DNA from: Knoellia aerolata DSM 18566
GTDB lineage: Bacteria > Actinomycetota > Actinomycetes > Actinomycetales > Dermatophilaceae
Assembly (NCBI RefSeq): GCF_000768695.1
Contig: NZ_AVPL01000002.1
Coordinates: 62,001 to 126,000, forward strand
Direction of reading: 5' to 3'
Length of the DNA stretch: 64,000 nt
Shown here: piece by piece, positions 12,188 to 25,960 of the stretch
How the letters are laid out: each line of letters begins with the position of its first letter
Numbering within the stretch: the stretch's first letter is position 1
Notes under the pieces: generated by a model
The model's database searches: none
Seen by the model: the letters and a program-made list of their open reading frames with translations, nothing else
Told to the model about the DNA's origin: nothing
Translations under genes and position numbers: made by a program

Positions 12188-13085
12188 GGGCGCCAACGCC
12201 GTCGCGCAGGTTCACAGCCAGGGGGCGGACTTCGTCATCGTCACCGGCATGAGCGGTGCCGGGCGCACCACGACGGCCAACGTCATGGAGGACCAGGGCT
12301 GGTACGTCGTCGACAACCTGCCGCCCCAGCTGCTGCCGGCCATGGCCGAGCTGGGCACGAAGGCCCGTGGCGAGGGGCAGGAGATCAAGATCGCCGCCGT
12401 CGTCGACGTGCGCAGCAAGACCTTCTTCACCGAGTTCGAGCCGGCGGTCCAGACGCTCCGGGACGCGGGGTGGACGCCGCAGCTCGTCTTCCTCGACGCC
12501 ACCGACGAGGCCCTCGTGCGTCGGTTCGAGTCGGTGCGCCGGCCGCACCCGCTCCAGGGCTCGGGGAGGCTGCTCGACGGGATCCAGAGCGAGCGCGAGA
12601 TCCTGCGTGACCTGCGCTCGCGGGCCCAGATCGTCGTGGACACCTCCGGGCTCAACGTGCACCAGCTCGGACGCAAGATCGCGCCGATGTTCGGGGTCAA
12701 GGGCGGGCCGTCGCTGCGGTTGGCGCTGCTGTCGTTCGGGTTCAAGTACGGCGTGCCGCTCGACGCGGACTTCGTCTTCGACATGCGCTTCCTGCCCAAC
12801 CCGTTCTGGGTGCCGGAGCTGCGCTCGCTCGACGGCCGTGACGCCGCGGTGTCCGCGTTCGTCCTCGGGCATGACGGCGCCGGCGAGTTCCTCGACCGGG
12901 TCGCCGGCGTCATGGAGCCGGTCACGCGGGGGTACCACTCCGAGGGGCGCCGCTACGCGACCCTCGCGATCGGCTGCACCGGGGGCAAGCACCGCTCCGT
13001 CGCCGTCGCGGAGGCCCTGGCCGAGCGGCTCCAGTCCGACCGGATCGACACATTCCTCGTCCACCGCGACCTGGGACGCGAGTGA
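12180..13085 (+). CDS. rapZ: RNase adapter RapZ / YvcJ-type nucleotide-binding protein
   Basis: A P-loop protein (301 aa) of the RapZ/YvcJ family. In E. coli RapZ controls amino-sugar synthesis through small RNAs; the role in actinobacteria is not settled. The P-loop reads GMSGAGRTT, with Arg in place of the usual Lys, as seen in other actinobacterial members. The C-terminal signature [16 protein letters not shown] is intact. The ATG at 12180 has AGAAGGA upstream and lies inside the uvrC end; the longer open frame is rejected. The stop overlaps yvcK by 4 bases. Confidence 0.92.
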   Translation: MTEGANAVAQVHSQGADFVIVTGMSGAGRTTTANVMEDQGWYVVDNLPPQLLPAMAELGTKARGEGQEIKIAAVVDVRSKTFFTEFEPAVQTLRDAGWTPQLVFLDATDEALVRRFESVRRPHPLQGSGRLLDGIQSEREILRDLRSRAQIVVDTSGLNVHQLGRKIAPMFGVKGGPSLRLALLSFGFKYGVPLDADFVFDMRFLPNPFWVPELRSLDGRDAAVSAFVLGHDGAGEFLDRVAGVMEPVTRGYHSEGRRYATLAIGCTGGKHRSVAVAEALAERLQSDRIDTFLVHRDLGRE

Positions 13086-14035
13086 GCGGGCCGGTCGTCG
13101 CCGCGCTGGGGGGCGGGCACGGGCTGTCCGCGTCGCTCGCGGCGCTCCGGTTCGTGACCGACGAGATCACCGCGATCGTCACGGTGGCCGACAACGGCGG
13201 GTCCTCGGGGCGGCTGCGCGGCGAGTTCGGGGTGCTGCCGCCCGGTGACCTGCGGATGGCGCTGGCCGCGCTCTGCGAGGAGACCGAGTGGGGGCACACG
13301 TGGCGTGACGTCCTCCAGCACCGCTTCCAGGGCACCGGGCCGCTCGGCGGGCACGCCCTGGGCAACCTGCTCATCGTCGCGCTCTGGGAGCTGCACGAGG
13401 ACCCGGTCGCGGGACTCGAGCTCGTCGGGCGGCTGCTCAACGCGCGTGGCCGGGTCCTGCCGATGGCCGCGGTGCCGCTCGACATCGAGGCGGACGTCCT
13501 CGGTGCGGACCCGGAGCGGCCCGAGGAGCGCAGTGTGGTGCGCGGCCAGGCGCAGGTCGCCCGCACCAAGGGTCGGGTGGACGCGCTGCGGCTGCTGCCG
13601 GAGAGCCCGCCGGCGTACTCGGAGTCGGTCGCGGCGATCCGTGCGGCCGACTGGGTCGTCCTCGGCCCGGGGTCGTGGTTCACCTCGGTCATGCCGCACC
13701 TGCTCGTCCCCGACCTCGCCGAGGCGCTCACCGTCACCCGCGCCCGGCGCCTCCTCGTGCTCAACCTCGAGATGGTGACGACGGAGACCGCCGGGTTCAG
13801 CGCCATCCACCACCTCGAGTCCTTCGCGCGCTACGCGCCGCGGGTCCGGCTCGACGCCGTGCTGGCCGACCCCTGCGTCGTCGACGACCACGAGTCCCTC
13901 GCCGATGCCTGCCGCGCCCTGGGGGCGACCCTGCACGTCCACCCGGTCGCGATGTCGGCGTCCCCGACCCTGCACGACCGGCTCCGCCTGGCCGCGGCCC
14001 TGCAGGACGTCCTTGCCTCCGGACGACGGTCCTGA
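13082..14035 (+). CDS. yvcK: Gluconeogenesis factor YvcK/CofD-like protein
   Basis: A 317-aa member of the YvcK/CofD family. Family proteins bind UDP-sugars and are needed for growth on gluconeogenic carbon sources and for envelope integrity. Visible motifs are [16 protein letters not shown] at the N-terminus, [27 protein letters not shown] and [10 protein letters not shown]. The GTG start overlaps the rapZ stop (GTGA). It is sandwiched between rapZ and whiA as in most actinobacteria and firmicutes. Confidence 0.92.
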   Translation: MSGPVVAALGGGHGLSASLAALRFVTDEITAIVTVADNGGSSGRLRGEFGVLPPGDLRMALAALCEETEWGHTWRDVLQHRFQGTGPLGGHALGNLLIVALWELHEDPVAGLELVGRLLNARGRVLPMAAVPLDIEADVLGADPERPEERSVVRGQAQVARTKGRVDALRLLPESPPAYSESVAAIRAADWVVLGPGSWFTSVMPHLLVPDLAEALTVTRARRLLVLNLEMVTTETAGFSAIHHLESFARYAPRVRLDAVLADPCVVDDHESLADACRALGATLHVHPVAMSASPTLHDRLRLAAALQDVLASGRRS

Positions 14036-14058
14036 TGGCGCGTGGCAGGATGACCGGC

Positions 14059-16928
<2,870 letters not shown>

Positions 16929-16942
16929 CCGGAGACCTCCAC

Positions 16943-18160
16943 ATGAAGTCGATCGCCGAGCTCGGCGACCTGCGGGGCAAGCGCGTCCTCGTCCGGTCGG
17001 ACCTCAACGTCCCTCTCGAAGCTGACGCTGAGGGATCACCGGCCATCACTGATGATGGCCGCATCCGTGCCTCCGTCCCGACGATCACGGCCCTCGCCGA
17101 GGCGGGCGCACGCGTCATCGTGTGCGCCCACCTCGGGCGGCCCAAGGGCGCGCCGGAAGAGAAGTACTCGCTCGCGCCCGTCGCCGCCCGCCTCGGCGAG
17201 CTGCTCGGGCGGGACGTGGCGTTCGCGACCGACACCGTCGGCGACAGCGCCCGCGCCACGGTCGCGGCCGCGCAGGACGGCGACGTCGTGCTCCTCGAGA
17301 ACCTGCGCTTCAACGCGGGCGAGACCGCCAAGTCGGCCGACGCGCGGGCCGAGTTCGCGGGCCGGCTCGCCGGCCTCGCCGAGGCCTTCGTGTCCGACGG
17401 CTTCGGCGTCGTGCACCGGGAGCAGGCGTCGGTCTTCGACGTCGCCCGGCTGCTGCCGTCGGCCGTCGGCGGGCTGGTCGAGACCGAGGTCGGCGTGCTG
17501 CGTCGCCTCACGACCGACCCCGAACGGCCGTATGCCGTCGTGCTCGGTGGTGCGAAGGTGTCCGACAAGCTCGCGGTCATCGACAACCTCATCCGGACCG
17601 CGGACCGGCTCCTCATCGGCGGCGGCATGGTGTTCACGTTCCTCAAGGCCCAGGGCCACGAGGTCGGCACGAGCCTCCTCGAGCAGGACCAGGTGGAGGC
17701 CGTCGCGGGCTACCTCGAGCTGGCGAAGGAGCGCGGCGTCGAGATCGTCCTGCCGGTCGACGTCGTCGCCGCCACCGCGTTCTCCGCCGACGCCGAGCAC
17801 GAGGTCGTCGGTGTCGACGCGATCCCCGCGGACCGCATGGGCCTCGACATCGGACCGAGGTCGTCCGAGCTGTTCGCCGAGAAGCTCAGGGACTGCCGCA
17901 CCGTCTTCTGGAACGGCCCGATGGGCGCGTTCGAGATGGCGCCCTACGCGGCGGGTACCAAGGCCCTCGCGGCAGCGCTCGTCGACATCACGAGCGGCGG
18001 CGGCCTCACCGTCGTCGGCGGCGGTGACTCCGCCGCCGCGGTTCGCCAGCTCGGCTTCACCGACGACCAGTTCGGCCACATCTCCACCGGCGGGGGTGCC
18101 AGCCTCGAGTACCTCGAGGGCAAGGACCTCCCCGGACTCACCGTCCTCGACGAAAGCTGA
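16943..18160 (+). CDS. pgk: Phosphoglycerate kinase
   Basis: Phosphoglycerate kinase (405 aa) makes ATP and 3-phosphoglycerate from 1,3-bisphosphoglycerate. Substrate-binding [27 protein letters not shown], the nucleotide site [13 protein letters not shown] and the C-terminal [13 protein letters not shown] are clear. ATG 16943 has GGAGA eight bases upstream and follows gap by 14 bases; tpiA follows after 9 bases. One operon with gap and tpiA. Confidence 0.96.
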   Translation: MKSIAELGDLRGKRVLVRSDLNVPLEADAEGSPAITDDGRIRASVPTITALAEAGARVIVCAHLGRPKGAPEEKYSLAPVAARLGELLGRDVAFATDTVGDSARATVAAAQDGDVVLLENLRFNAGETAKSADARAEFAGRLAGLAEAFVSDGFGVVHREQASVFDVARLLPSAVGGLVETEVGVLRRLTTDPERPYAVVLGGAKVSDKLAVIDNLIRTADRLLIGGGMVFTFLKAQGHEVGTSLLEQDQVEAVAGYLELAKERGVEIVLPVDVVAATAFSADAEHEVVGVDAIPADRMGLDIGPRSSELFAEKLRDCRTVFWNGPMGAFEMAPYAAGTKALAAALVDITSGGGLTVVGGGDSAAAVRQLGFTDDQFGHISTGGGASLEYLEGKDLPGLTVLDES

Positions 18161-18169
18161 AGGAACCCG

Positions 18170-18979
18170 ATGGCCCAGGCCACGACAGTCCAGCGCGTCC
18201 CGCTCATGGCGGGCAACTGGAAGATGAACCTCGACCACCTCCAGGCCACCCACCTCGTGCAGAAGCTCGACTGGACCCTGCGCGACGCCAAGCACGACCA
18301 CGGCGCCGTCGAGGTCGCGGTGCTCCCACCCTTCACCGACCTGCGCAGCGTCCAGACGCTCGTCGAGGGTGACCGCCTCGCCATCCGCTACGGCGCCCAG
18401 GACCTGTCCCGGCACGCCAGCGGCGCCTACACCGGCGAGATCAGCGGCGTCTTCCTCGCCAAGCTGGGCTGCACGTACGTGGCCGTCGGGCACAGCGAGC
18501 GTCGCGAGTACCACGGCGAGACCGACGAGACGGTGCACGCCAAGGTGGCGGCGGCATACGAGCACGGTCTGACCCCGATCTTCTGCGTCGGCGAGGGCCT
18601 CGAGATCCGCCAGGCCGGGACGCACGTCGACCACGTGCTCGCCCAGGTCCGGGCCGGCCTCGAGGGGCTCCCCGCAGAGAAGGCCGCGAGCATCGTCATC
18701 GCCTACGAGCCCGTGTGGGCGATCGGCACCGGCGAGGTCGCCACCCCGGAGGACGCACAGGAGGTGTGTGCCGCCATCCGCACCCTCCTGGCGGAGCTGT
18801 ACTCGGGCGACCTCGCCGACCGGGTGCGCATCCTCTACGGCGGGTCGGTCAAGTCCGGCAACGTCGCCGCGATCATGGAGCAGGAGGACGTCGACGGTGC
18901 CCTCGTCGGGGGAGCCTCGACCGACCCGACCGAGTTCGCCGCGATCTGCCGCTTCCGCGAGCATCTCAAGACCCACTGA
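18170..18979 (+). CDS. tpiA: Triosephosphate isomerase
   Basis: Triosephosphate isomerase (269 aa) interconverts dihydroxyacetone phosphate and glyceraldehyde 3-phosphate. Catalytic Lys in GNWKMN, His in VGHSERR, Glu in [11 protein letters not shown] and the phosphate-binding YGGSVKSGN are all present. It starts 9 bases after pgk with GAAGGAA before the ATG. Last gene of the glycolytic operon; secG follows from its own likely promoter. Confidence 0.96.
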   Translation: MAQATTVQRVPLMAGNWKMNLDHLQATHLVQKLDWTLRDAKHDHGAVEVAVLPPFTDLRSVQTLVEGDRLAIRYGAQDLSRHASGAYTGEISGVFLAKLGCTYVAVGHSERREYHGETDETVHAKVAAAYEHGLTPIFCVGEGLEIRQAGTHVDHVLAQVRAGLEGLPAEKAASIVIAYEPVWAIGTGEVATPEDAQEVCAAIRTLLAELYSGDLADRVRILYGGSVKSGNVAAIMEQEDVDGALVGGASTDPTEFAAICRFREHLKTH

Positions 18980-18989
18980 CGATCGCGGG

Positions 18990-18995
18990 TATCCT
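18990..18995 (+). promoter_or_regulatory. secG: -10 box TATCCT of secG-rbpA
   Basis: TATCCT starts 10 bases after the end of tpiA and would give a leader of about 45 bases to the secG GTG, which has AAGGAG. Confidence 0.4.
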
Positions 18996-19047
18996 GTACC
19001 GGCGCCCCACCGGGCGATCGCACTCGTCGAACTACCGAAGGAGCACC

Positions 19048-19293
19048 GTGGACGCGGTACGCATCGGACTCCAGGTCCTCCTGGTCATCGGAGGGCTCTT
19101 CCTGACCCTCCTCGTCCTCCTGCACAAGGGCAAGGGCGGCGGCCTCTCGGACATGTTCGGTGGCGGCATGTCGACCTCGCTCGGCGGCTCGTCCGTCGCA
19201 GAGCGCAACCTCGACCGCATCACGATCGCCATCGCGGTCGTGTGGTTCACCTGTGTCGTCGGTCTGGGTGTCCTCGACCGTTTCGCTTCCTGA
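19048..19293 (+). CDS. secG: Preprotein translocase subunit SecG
   Basis: A small membrane subunit (81 aa) of the SecYEG channel with two hydrophobic helices separated by the conserved KGKGGGLSDMFGGG loop. The GTG at 19048 has AAGGAG five bases upstream; the much longer open frame overlapping tpiA has no homology. Between tpiA and rbpA, as in many actinobacteria. Confidence 0.93.
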   Translation: MDAVRIGLQVLLVIGGLFLTLLVLLHKGKGGGLSDMFGGGMSTSLGGSSVAERNLDRITIAIAVVWFTCVVGLGVLDRFAS

Positions 19294-19314
19294 CCCGAGA
19301 GAAGGCTGATCCCG

Positions 19315-19665
19315 ATGGCCGGTGGTAACGCGATTCGAGGCAGCCGCGTCGGTGCTGGCCCCATGGGCGAGGCCGAGCGTGGTGACATCGCTCCGCGCGT
19401 GCACGTGTCGTTCTGGTGCTCGCACGGGCACGAGACCCGCCCGAGCTTCTCGCAGGAGTCCGACCTCGAGATCCCCGAGACCTGGGACTGCCCGCGCTGC
19501 GGGTTCCCGGCCGGTCAGGACAAGGACAACCCCCCGGCCCCGACCAAGGTCGAGCCCTACAAGACCCACCTCGCCTACGTGAAGGAGCGCCGCTCCGACA
19601 AGGACGGCGAGGCCATCCTCGACGAGGCCCTCGGCTCCCTGCGCGACCGAGGCCTCATCCAGTAG
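19315..19665 (+). CDS. rbpA: RNA polymerase-binding protein RbpA
   Basis: RbpA (116 aa) is an actinobacterial transcription factor that binds sigma factor and core RNA polymerase and stabilises open complexes. The N-terminal GGNAIRGSRVGAGPMGEAERG, the zinc-type core (FWCSHGHETRPSF, WDCPRCG) and the C-terminal sigma-interacting helix (LDEALGSLRDRG) match the family. ATG 19315 has GAGAAGG upstream. It is convergent with pgl, with only 9 bases between stops and no obvious terminator. Confidence 0.94.
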   Translation: MAGGNAIRGSRVGAGPMGEAERGDIAPRVHVSFWCSHGHETRPSFSQESDLEIPETWDCPRCGFPAGQDKDNPPAPTKVEPYKTHLAYVKERRSDKDGEAILDEALGSLRDRGLIQ

Positions 19666-19674
19666 CGCCCGACC

Positions 19675-20427
19675 TCAGAGCTGCGCGGCCGCGTCCCGGT
19701 CGAGCAGCCAGAGGGTGCGCTGCTCACCCTGCACCTGGGCGGCGGAGCTGACGTCGGGCCCGGCACCCCGCAGCCCGTTCGCCACGGCCTCGGCCTTGTC
19801 GGCGCCGGCGACGACGAACCACACCTCGCGGGAGCGTCGCAGCGCCTCGAAGGTCAGGCTGACGCGGTCCGGCGGTGGCTTGGGGGAGTCGTGCACGGCG
19901 ACCGCGATCGCGCCGGTGGCCTGCTGTGCCGGGTGCCCGGGGAACAGCGACGCGACGTGGCCGTCCGGCCCGACCCCGAGGATCATGACGTCGAACCCGC
20001 CCGCACCGCAGGCACGGACCTCCGAGGCGTATGCCGTCGCGCTCGCCTCCGCGCTGTCGGAGGCGTCCGGACCCGCGACCCGGTGCACCTTCGCCGGGTC
20101 GAGGCCGAGGGTGTCCAGCCCGGCCTCGTCGTTCTGCACGTCGTTCCGGTCGGGGTCGCCGGCCGGAAGGTAGCGCTCGTCGCCCCACCACACCTCGACG
20201 CGTGACCAGTCGACCGCGGAACGGGCCGCCAGCGTGGCGACCGAACGCCACAGGTCGGAGCCGAGGGAGCCGCCGGTGAGCGAGACCTGGGCGACGTCGT
20301 GGCGCGCCTGGGCGTCGACGAGGGCGGTCACCAGCCGGGCGGCGATGGCGTCACTGAGCTCCTGCTTGCCGGGGTGGACGAGCACCTCGGCTCCCGAGAC
20401 CTGCCCGATGTCGTTGACTCCGGTCAC
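19675..20427 (-). CDS. pgl: 6-phosphogluconolactonase
   Basis: Hydrolyses 6-phosphogluconolactone in the oxidative pentose phosphate pathway (250 aa). Motifs include LTGGSLGSDLW, VEVWWGDERYLP and VMILGVGPDGHVASLFPGH. GTG 20427 has AAAGGAG seven bases upstream, so the longer open frame is rejected. Last gene of the tkt-tal-pgi-zwf-opcA-pgl operon, 13 bases after opcA. Confidence 0.93.
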   Translation of the reverse strand: MTGVNDIGQVSGAEVLVHPGKQELSDAIAARLVTALVDAQARHDVAQVSLTGGSLGSDLWRSVATLAARSAVDWSRVEVWWGDERYLPAGDPDRNDVQNDEAGLDTLGLDPAKVHRVAGPDASDSAEASATAYASEVRACGAGGFDVMILGVGPDGHVASLFPGHPAQQATGAIAVAVHDSPKPPPDRVSLTFEALRRSREVWFVVAGADKAEAVANGLRGAGPDVSSAAQVQGEQRTLWLLDRDAAAQL

Positions 20428-20440
20428 GGCGTGGCTCCTT

Positions 20441-21592
20441 TCAGGACGTGGTGCGCCTGGCGCGCGCCTTCTCGAGCTTGCGGGCGGAGGCCTTCTCGAC
20501 CTGCCCCGGGTCGTCGGACTTGGTCGGCATCGGCGCCTCGACCATCGCCGAGCTGGCACTGACCTTGGCCTCCCGGCTGATCCGGTCGGCGTCCTCGCGG
20601 GCCTGCGACACCGACGGGGTGAGGCCGCTGCGCTGCGCCTCGGTCGAGGTGCGACGGCTGTGCGTCACGTCGCCCAGTCCGGCCTGGAGGGCATCCTGGT
20701 AGACCTCGTCGGGGTCGAGCCGGCGCAGCTCGTCCGCGAGGCACTCGGCGTCGCTGCGCGGCGGGAGGGCGATCGTCCGCTCGGGGCGGTCCGGCTGGGA
20801 CAGCGTGGCCGTCGTGCCGTTCTGGGGCCGCACGAGGTCGAGCGGGCCGCTGACCCGGTCGAGCCGGACGCTGATGATGCCGGTGCCCTTGCGCGACGGC
20901 ACGAGCGTCACCGGGCAGCGCAGCCGCTTGGCCAGCCACCCGGCGAGGAGCTCGGCCGAGGGAGAGTCGGACCCTCCCGTGACGGTGACCGACGTGACCG
21001 GCTCGAACGGCGCCTGGTCGAGTGCCGCGGTGAGCAGCGCCCGCCACAGCGTGATCCGCGACCAGGACAGGTCCGTGTCACCGGGCGCATAGGCGGCGGC
21101 GAGCCGGCCCAGGGCACTGCGGGGGGTGCCCCTGGCCCGGGAGACGTCGGTGACGCGGCGCTGTGCCATCTCGCCGATGGGGTCCGCTCCGGGGTTCTTG
21201 GGGGGGTCGGTCGGCCACCAGGCGACGATCGGCGCGTCCGCGAGGAGCAGGGGCGTGACGACGGAGCGGCCGTGCGCGGCCAGGGGCCCGAAGAGGCGCA
21301 GGACCACGACCTCGCTCGCGCCGGCGTCACCGCCGATGCGGATCTGCCCGTCGAGCCGCGCGGCACCACGTCGGTTGGCCGTGACGACGACGATGATGCG
21401 GCAGGGGTGCTGCCGGCTCGCGTCGTTGGCCGTCTCGATGGCTGCGTCGGCCTCGTGCTCGTCCACGACGACGACGAGCGTGAGGACGCGGGTGAGCGCC
21501 ATCGAGCCGGTGTCGGAGCGGAGCCGGACCAGCTTCTTGGCGATGCTGGCGGTCGTGGTGCTGGGCAGGTCGACGATCACGGGAGTCTCCAT
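20441..21592 (-). CDS. opcA: Glucose-6-phosphate dehydrogenase assembly protein OpcA
   Basis: OpcA (383 aa) is needed for activity of glucose-6-phosphate dehydrogenase in actinobacteria and cyanobacteria. Conserved segments are METPVIVDLPSTTTASIAKKLVRLR, VAWWPTDPPKNPGADPIG and LSWSRITLWRALLTAALDQ. The C-terminal ~70 residues are a charged, low-complexity extension ending in KARARRTTS. The start lies 16 bases inside the zwf 3' end, so translation is coupled to its partner enzyme. Confidence 0.94.
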   Translation of the reverse strand: METPVIVDLPSTTTASIAKKLVRLRSDTGSMALTRVLTLVVVVDEHEADAAIETANDASRQHPCRIIVVVTANRRGAARLDGQIRIGGDAGASEVVVLRLFGPLAAHGRSVVTPLLLADAPIVAWWPTDPPKNPGADPIGEMAQRRVTDVSRARGTPRSALGRLAAAYAPGDTDLSWSRITLWRALLTAALDQAPFEPVTSVTVTGGSDSPSAELLAGWLAKRLRCPVTLVPSRKGTGIISVRLDRVSGPLDLVRPQNGTTATLSQPDRPERTIALPPRSDAECLADELRRLDPDEVYQDALQAGLGDVTHSRRTSTEAQRSGLTPSVSQAREDADRISREAKVSASSAMVEAPMPTKSDDPGQVEKASARKLEKARARRTTS

Positions 21593-23121
21593 TCGCGGCC
21601 GTCGCGGTGCATGAGCGCGTCGGCGCTGCTCGGTCCCCAGGTGCCGGAGGGGTACTGGTCGATCCGGCCGCCCTGCTTGGCCCAGAACTCCTCGATCGGG
21701 TCGAGGATCTTCCAGGAGAGCTCGACCTCCTCGTGGCGGGGGAAGAGCGGCGGCTCGCCGAGCAGGACGTCGAGGATGAGCCGCTCGTAGGCCTCCGGGG
21801 AGCTCTCGGTGAAGGCGCGCCCGTAGCCGAAGTCCATCGTCACGTCGCGGACCTCCATCTGCGCTCCCGGCACCTTGGCGCCGAACCGCATCGTCACGCC
21901 CTCGTCGGGCTGGACGCGGATGACGACGGCGTTCTGGCCGAGCTCCTCGGTCGCGGTGTCGGCGAACGGCAGGTGGGGCGCCTTCTTGAAGACGACCGCG
22001 ATCTCGGTGACGCGCTTGCCCAGACGCTTGCCGGTGCGCAGGTAGAACGGGACCCCCGCCCAGCGGCGGGTGTCGATCTCCAGCTTCACCGCGGCATACG
22101 TCTCGGTCGTGGACCGGGTGGCCACGCCGTCCTCCTCGAGGTAGCCGCCGACCTCCTCACCGCCCTGCCAGCCCCGGGCGTACTGCCCGCGGGCCGTGCC
22201 CTCGGCCAGGTCCCTGGGGAGGCGGACGGCCGAGAGGACCTTCTCCTTCTCGCTGCGCAGGTGGTCGGCGTCGAAGGAGACCGGCTCCTCCATCGCGGTG
22301 AGCGCGAGCAGTTGGAGGAGGTGGTTCTGGATGACGTCGCGGGCGGCGCCGATGCCGTCGTAGTAGCCGGCGCGGCCCCCGATGCCGATGTCCTCGGCCA
22401 TGGTGATCTGGACGTGGTCGACGTAGTGGCTGTTCCAGACCGGCTCGAACATCTGGTTGGCGAAGCGCAGGGCCAGGAGGTTCTGGACCGTCTCCTTGCC
22501 GAGGTAGTGGTCGATCCGGAAGACCGAGTCCGCCGGGAAGACCTCCGCGACGATCTCATTGAGCTCGCGGGCGGACGTGAGGTCGTGGCCGAACGGCTTC
22601 TCGATGACGACGCGGCGCCACGACCCCGGTGTCGGGGTGGAGAGGCCCGAGCGCTGGAGCTGCTCGCACACCGTCGCGAAGAACGACGGCGGGATCGAGA
22701 GGTAGAAGGCGTGGTTGCCCCCGGTGCCGCGCTGCTCGTCGAGCTCGCGCACGGTCTCGGCGAGCAGGTCGAAGGCCTTGGGGTCGTCGAACGTGCCCGG
22801 GACGAACCGGAAGCCCTCGCTGAGCGAACGCCACACGTCCTCACGGAACGGCGTGCGGGACCGCTCCTTGACCGACTCGTAGACCACCTTGCCGAAGTCC
22901 TGGTCGGCCCAGTCGCGCCGGGCGAACCCGACGAGCGAGAAGCCCGGCGGCAGCAGGCCGCGGTTGGCGAGGTCGTAGATCGCCGGCATGAGCTTCTTGC
23001 GGGCGAGGTCCCCGGTCACCCCGAACAGCACGAGGCTCGACGGGCCCGCGATGCGGGGCAGCCGCTTGTCGCGGGGATCTCGGAGCGGGTTGTGGGTGGC
23101 GGAGACGCGCGCCGGACTCAT
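21577..23121 (-). CDS. zwf: Glucose-6-phosphate dehydrogenase
   Basis: Entry enzyme of the oxidative pentose phosphate pathway (514 aa), oxidising glucose 6-phosphate with NADP+. Nucleotide-binding GVTGDLARKKL, EKPFGHD and the active site RIDHYLGKE are intact, and length is normal. The start touches the pgi stop (TGATG), and the end overlaps opcA by 16 bases. Confidence 0.96.
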   Translation of the reverse strand: MSPARVSATHNPLRDPRDKRLPRIAGPSSLVLFGVTGDLARKKLMPAIYDLANRGLLPPGFSLVGFARRDWADQDFGKVVYESVKERSRTPFREDVWRSLSEGFRFVPGTFDDPKAFDLLAETVRELDEQRGTGGNHAFYLSIPPSFFATVCEQLQRSGLSTPTPGSWRRVVIEKPFGHDLTSARELNEIVAEVFPADSVFRIDHYLGKETVQNLLALRFANQMFEPVWNSHYVDHVQITMAEDIGIGGRAGYYDGIGAARDVIQNHLLQLLALTAMEEPVSFDADHLRSEKEKVLSAVRLPRDLAEGTARGQYARGWQGGEEVGGYLEEDGVATRSTTETYAAVKLEIDTRRWAGVPFYLRTGKRLGKRVTEIAVVFKKAPHLPFADTATEELGQNAVVIRVQPDEGVTMRFGAKVPGAQMEVRDVTMDFGYGRAFTESSPEAYERLILDVLLGEPPLFPRHEEVELSWKILDPIEEFWAKQGGRIDQYPSGTWGPSSADALMHRDGREWRLP

Positions 23122-24833
23122 CAGGCTCCCGAGGAGGTGGAGAGGGCCGACCGCACCTGGCCCAGCCCGCGGTCGTGCTGGGTGAGGTGGAGACGCAGGA
23201 CCGGACGGTCGTGGTCGGCGAGCACCTGCGCGTCGCCGCCCGCCTGCGCGGCGAGGAACTCACCGAACGTGAACGTCCGACCGGGGACGGCGAGGTCCTC
23301 CTCGGGGTCCGCGGTGACCTGGATGAAGACGCCGTTGGCCGGACCCCCCTTGTGGTACTGGCCCGTCGAGTGCAGGAAGCGCGGTCCCCACCCGAAGGTG
23401 ACGGGCCGGCCCGTGTGGTCGAACAGGGTGCGGGCGACCTCCTCGAGGTCGGCGTCCTGCTCGCGGTCGAGGTAGGCCATGACCGCGACGTAGCCCTCGG
23501 ACTCGTCGAGCTGGGACAGCAGCGCCGAGACGGCACCGGGCACCGTGTGCGCCTCGCCGAGCCAGTCACCACCGAGGGCGCGCACCTCGACGGAACCGTC
23601 GACGAACGCCGGCGCCTCGGCGGCCGTACCGGCCCGGTCCAGGAGGCCGCGCGCGGCCTCCTTGGCGCTCTCGACGTCGGGCTGGTCGAACGGGTTGATG
23701 CCGAGGAGCCGGCCGGCGACGGCGGTGGCGACCTCCCAGAGGAGGAGCTGCGCGCCGAGGGTGCCGGCCACGGTGATGAGCGAGCCGCTGTCGCCGAGCT
23801 CCTCGTCGGGGTCGGGGTCGGCGGGACCGGGCTGCTCCGCGGCGATCGAGTCGGGGTGGCGCGGCGGCGCGTCCGCGAGGAGCTCGACCGGGTCGTCGTC
23901 GGTGGACGCGACCAGGCGGACGACGTTGGCGTCGTCGTAGGTGTGCCCCGGGGCGGCGCCGTCGGCGACCACCGGGAGGATGCCGGTGCCGTTCTTGCCG
24001 GTGGACTCGGCGATGAGCTGCTCGGCCCACGCGCCGAAGCCGACGTTCTCGGTGCCGGCGTCGACGAGGACGAGCTTGTCGCGCAGCGGGTTGGTGCCCC
24101 CGATCGCGGCGCCCAGGCGCAGCGCCGGGTTGCCCTCGTCGTCGGCGGCGAGCAGGTCGGCGACCGCGTCGGCGTCGTCGAGGAGCGCGCCGACATCGGC
24201 CCCGGCGAGGCCGGACGGCACGAGACCGAAGGCCGTGAGGGCCGAGTAGCGCCCGCCCACGTCGGGGTTGGCGTTGATGACGCGGAAGCCGGCCGCCCGG
24301 GCCTCACCGTCGAGCGGGCTGCCCGGGTCGGTGACGACGATGATGCGGCGCGTCGCGTCGATGCCCGCCTCCGTGAACGCCTGCTCGAAGGCGCGTCGCT
24401 GCGAGTCGGTCTCGACCGTCGAGCCCGACTTCGACGACACGACGACGGCGGTGCTGTCGAGGTCGGTGGTCACGGCGCGCCGGACGACGTCCGGCGCGGA
24501 CGAGTCGAGGATGACGATGTCGACCCCGGCGGTGGCGCAGATGACCTCGGGCGCCAGCGAGCTGCCACCCATGCCGCAGAGGACGATCCGGGAGACGCCG
24601 TCGCCGCGCAGCTCCTCACGCAGGGCGGAGATCTCCCCAAGAAGGGGGCGGGAGGTCCGGTGCAGGTCGACCCAGGCCAGCCGCTTGCCCGCCTCCTCCT
24701 CGGCGTCCGTGCCCCACAGCGTGGCGTCGCGGGCGAAGAGGCGGCTCGCGACCTCGTCGGAGACGAGGGTGGGCACGTGCGTGGCGATCGCCTCGGCGGC
24801 GGCGCCGCGCGCGGTGACCTCGATGCTGCTCAT
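23121..24833 (-). CDS. pgi: Glucose-6-phosphate isomerase (actinobacterial long form)
   Basis: Interconverts glucose 6-phosphate and fructose 6-phosphate (570 aa). It carries the SIS-type sugar isomerase fold ([41 protein letters not shown]) of the form found beside tal in actinobacteria. An acidic low-complexity insert ([13 protein letters not shown]) lies near residue 365. ATG 24833 overlaps the tal stop by 4 bases, fixing the start. Confidence 0.9.
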   Translation of the reverse strand: MSSIEVTARGAAAEAIATHVPTLVSDEVASRLFARDATLWGTDAEEEAGKRLAWVDLHRTSRPLLGEISALREELRGDGVSRIVLCGMGGSSLAPEVICATAGVDIVILDSSAPDVVRRAVTTDLDSTAVVVSSKSGSTVETDSQRRAFEQAFTEAGIDATRRIIVVTDPGSPLDGEARAAGFRVINANPDVGGRYSALTAFGLVPSGLAGADVGALLDDADAVADLLAADDEGNPALRLGAAIGGTNPLRDKLVLVDAGTENVGFGAWAEQLIAESTGKNGTGILPVVADGAAPGHTYDDANVVRLVASTDDDPVELLADAPPRHPDSIAAEQPGPADPDPDEELGDSGSLITVAGTLGAQLLLWEVATAVAGRLLGINPFDQPDVESAKEAARGLLDRAGTAAEAPAFVDGSVEVRALGGDWLGEAHTVPGAVSALLSQLDESEGYVAVMAYLDREQDADLEEVARTLFDHTGRPVTFGWGPRFLHSTGQYHKGGPANGVFIQVTADPEEDLAVPGRTFTFGEFLAAQAGGDAQVLADHDRPVLRLHLTQHDRGLGQVRSALSTSSGA

Positions 24834-25954
24834 CGAGTGGCCTTGGCGAGCTCGGACCTCACACCGTCGAGGAGCTCTTCCCACGCCTTCGCGAACTTGT
24901 CCACGCCCTCCTTCTCGAGCTGGGCAGTGAGGTCGGAGTAGGAGATGCCGAGGCGCTCGAGCGCGTCGAGGACCTCGGAGGACTCCTCGTAGGTCCCGGC
25001 GATCGTGTTGCCGGTGATCTCACCGTGGTCCTTGACCGCGTCGAGGGTCTTCTCGGGCATCGTGTTGACCGTGCCCGGGGCGACGAGCTCGGTGACGTAC
25101 ATGGTGTCCGGGTAGGCCGGGTCCTTGACCCCCGTGGACGCCCACAGCGGGCGCTGCGGCTTGGCGCCGTCGTCCTCGAGGTTCTTCCACCGAGGGGTCG
25201 AGAAGACCTCCTCGTAGGCCTGGTAGGCCAGGCGCGCGTTGGCGATGGCGGCCTTGCCCTTGAGCGACGTCGCGGTCTCGGCGTGCTCACCCGTGATGGC
25301 GTCGAGACGCTTGTCGACCTCGGAGTCGACGCGCGAGACGAAGAAGGACGCCACCGACTCGAGCGTGCTGATGTCCTTGCCGCGCTCCCGCGCCTGCTCG
25401 ACGCCGGTGAGGAAGGCGTTCATGACCGCGCGGTAGCGGTCGAGGCTGAAGATCAGCGTGACGTTGACCGAGATGCCCTCGGCGAGGACGCGGGTGATGG
25501 CGGGAAGGCCCTCGACCGTGGCCGGGATCTTGACGAGCAGGTTGGGACGGTCCACGAGCTCGCGCAGCTCCTTGGCCTGCGCCACCGTCCTGTCCGTGTC
25601 GTGCGCCAGTCGCGGGTCGACCTCGATGGACACGCGGCCGTCGAGCCCGTCGGTCGCCTCGAACACGGGCAGGAGCACGTCGCAGGCGTCGCGGACGTCC
25701 TGTGTCGTCATCGCCGTGACGGCGTCGTCGAGGGTCGCCTTGTCGGCCGCGAGCTGGGCGACCTGCTCGCTGTAGCTCTCGCCGTCGGAGAGGGCCACCT
25801 GGAAGATCGACGGGTTGGTCGTCACGCCGACGACACCCTTGGTGTCGATGAGCTCCTGGAGGTTGCCCGACGTCAGCCGCTCGCGGCTGAGGTCGTCGAG
25901 CCAGATGGAGACGCCGTTGTCGGCGAGTGCCTTGAGGGGTGCGCTGTCAGTCAT
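24830..25954 (-). CDS. tal: Transaldolase
   Basis: Transaldolase (374 aa) of the non-oxidative pentose phosphate pathway. It forms a Schiff base through the Lys in [33 protein letters not shown] and the N-terminal [14 protein letters not shown] are typical of the actinobacterial form. It starts 6 bases after tkt and overlaps pgi. Confidence 0.95.
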   Translation of the reverse strand: MTDSAPLKALADNGVSIWLDDLSRERLTSGNLQELIDTKGVVGVTTNPSIFQVALSDGESYSEQVAQLAADKATLDDAVTAMTTQDVRDACDVLLPVFEATDGLDGRVSIEVDPRLAHDTDRTVAQAKELRELVDRPNLLVKIPATVEGLPAITRVLAEGISVNVTLIFSLDRYRAVMNAFLTGVEQARERGKDISTLESVASFFVSRVDSEVDKRLDAITGEHAETATSLKGKAAIANARLAYQAYEEVFSTPRWKNLEDDGAKPQRPLWASTGVKDPAYPDTMYVTELVAPGTVNTMPEKTLDAVKDHGEITGNTIAGTYEESSEVLDALERLGISYSDLTAQLEKEGVDKFAKAWEELLDGVRSELAKATR

Positions 25955-25960
25955 GTGAGG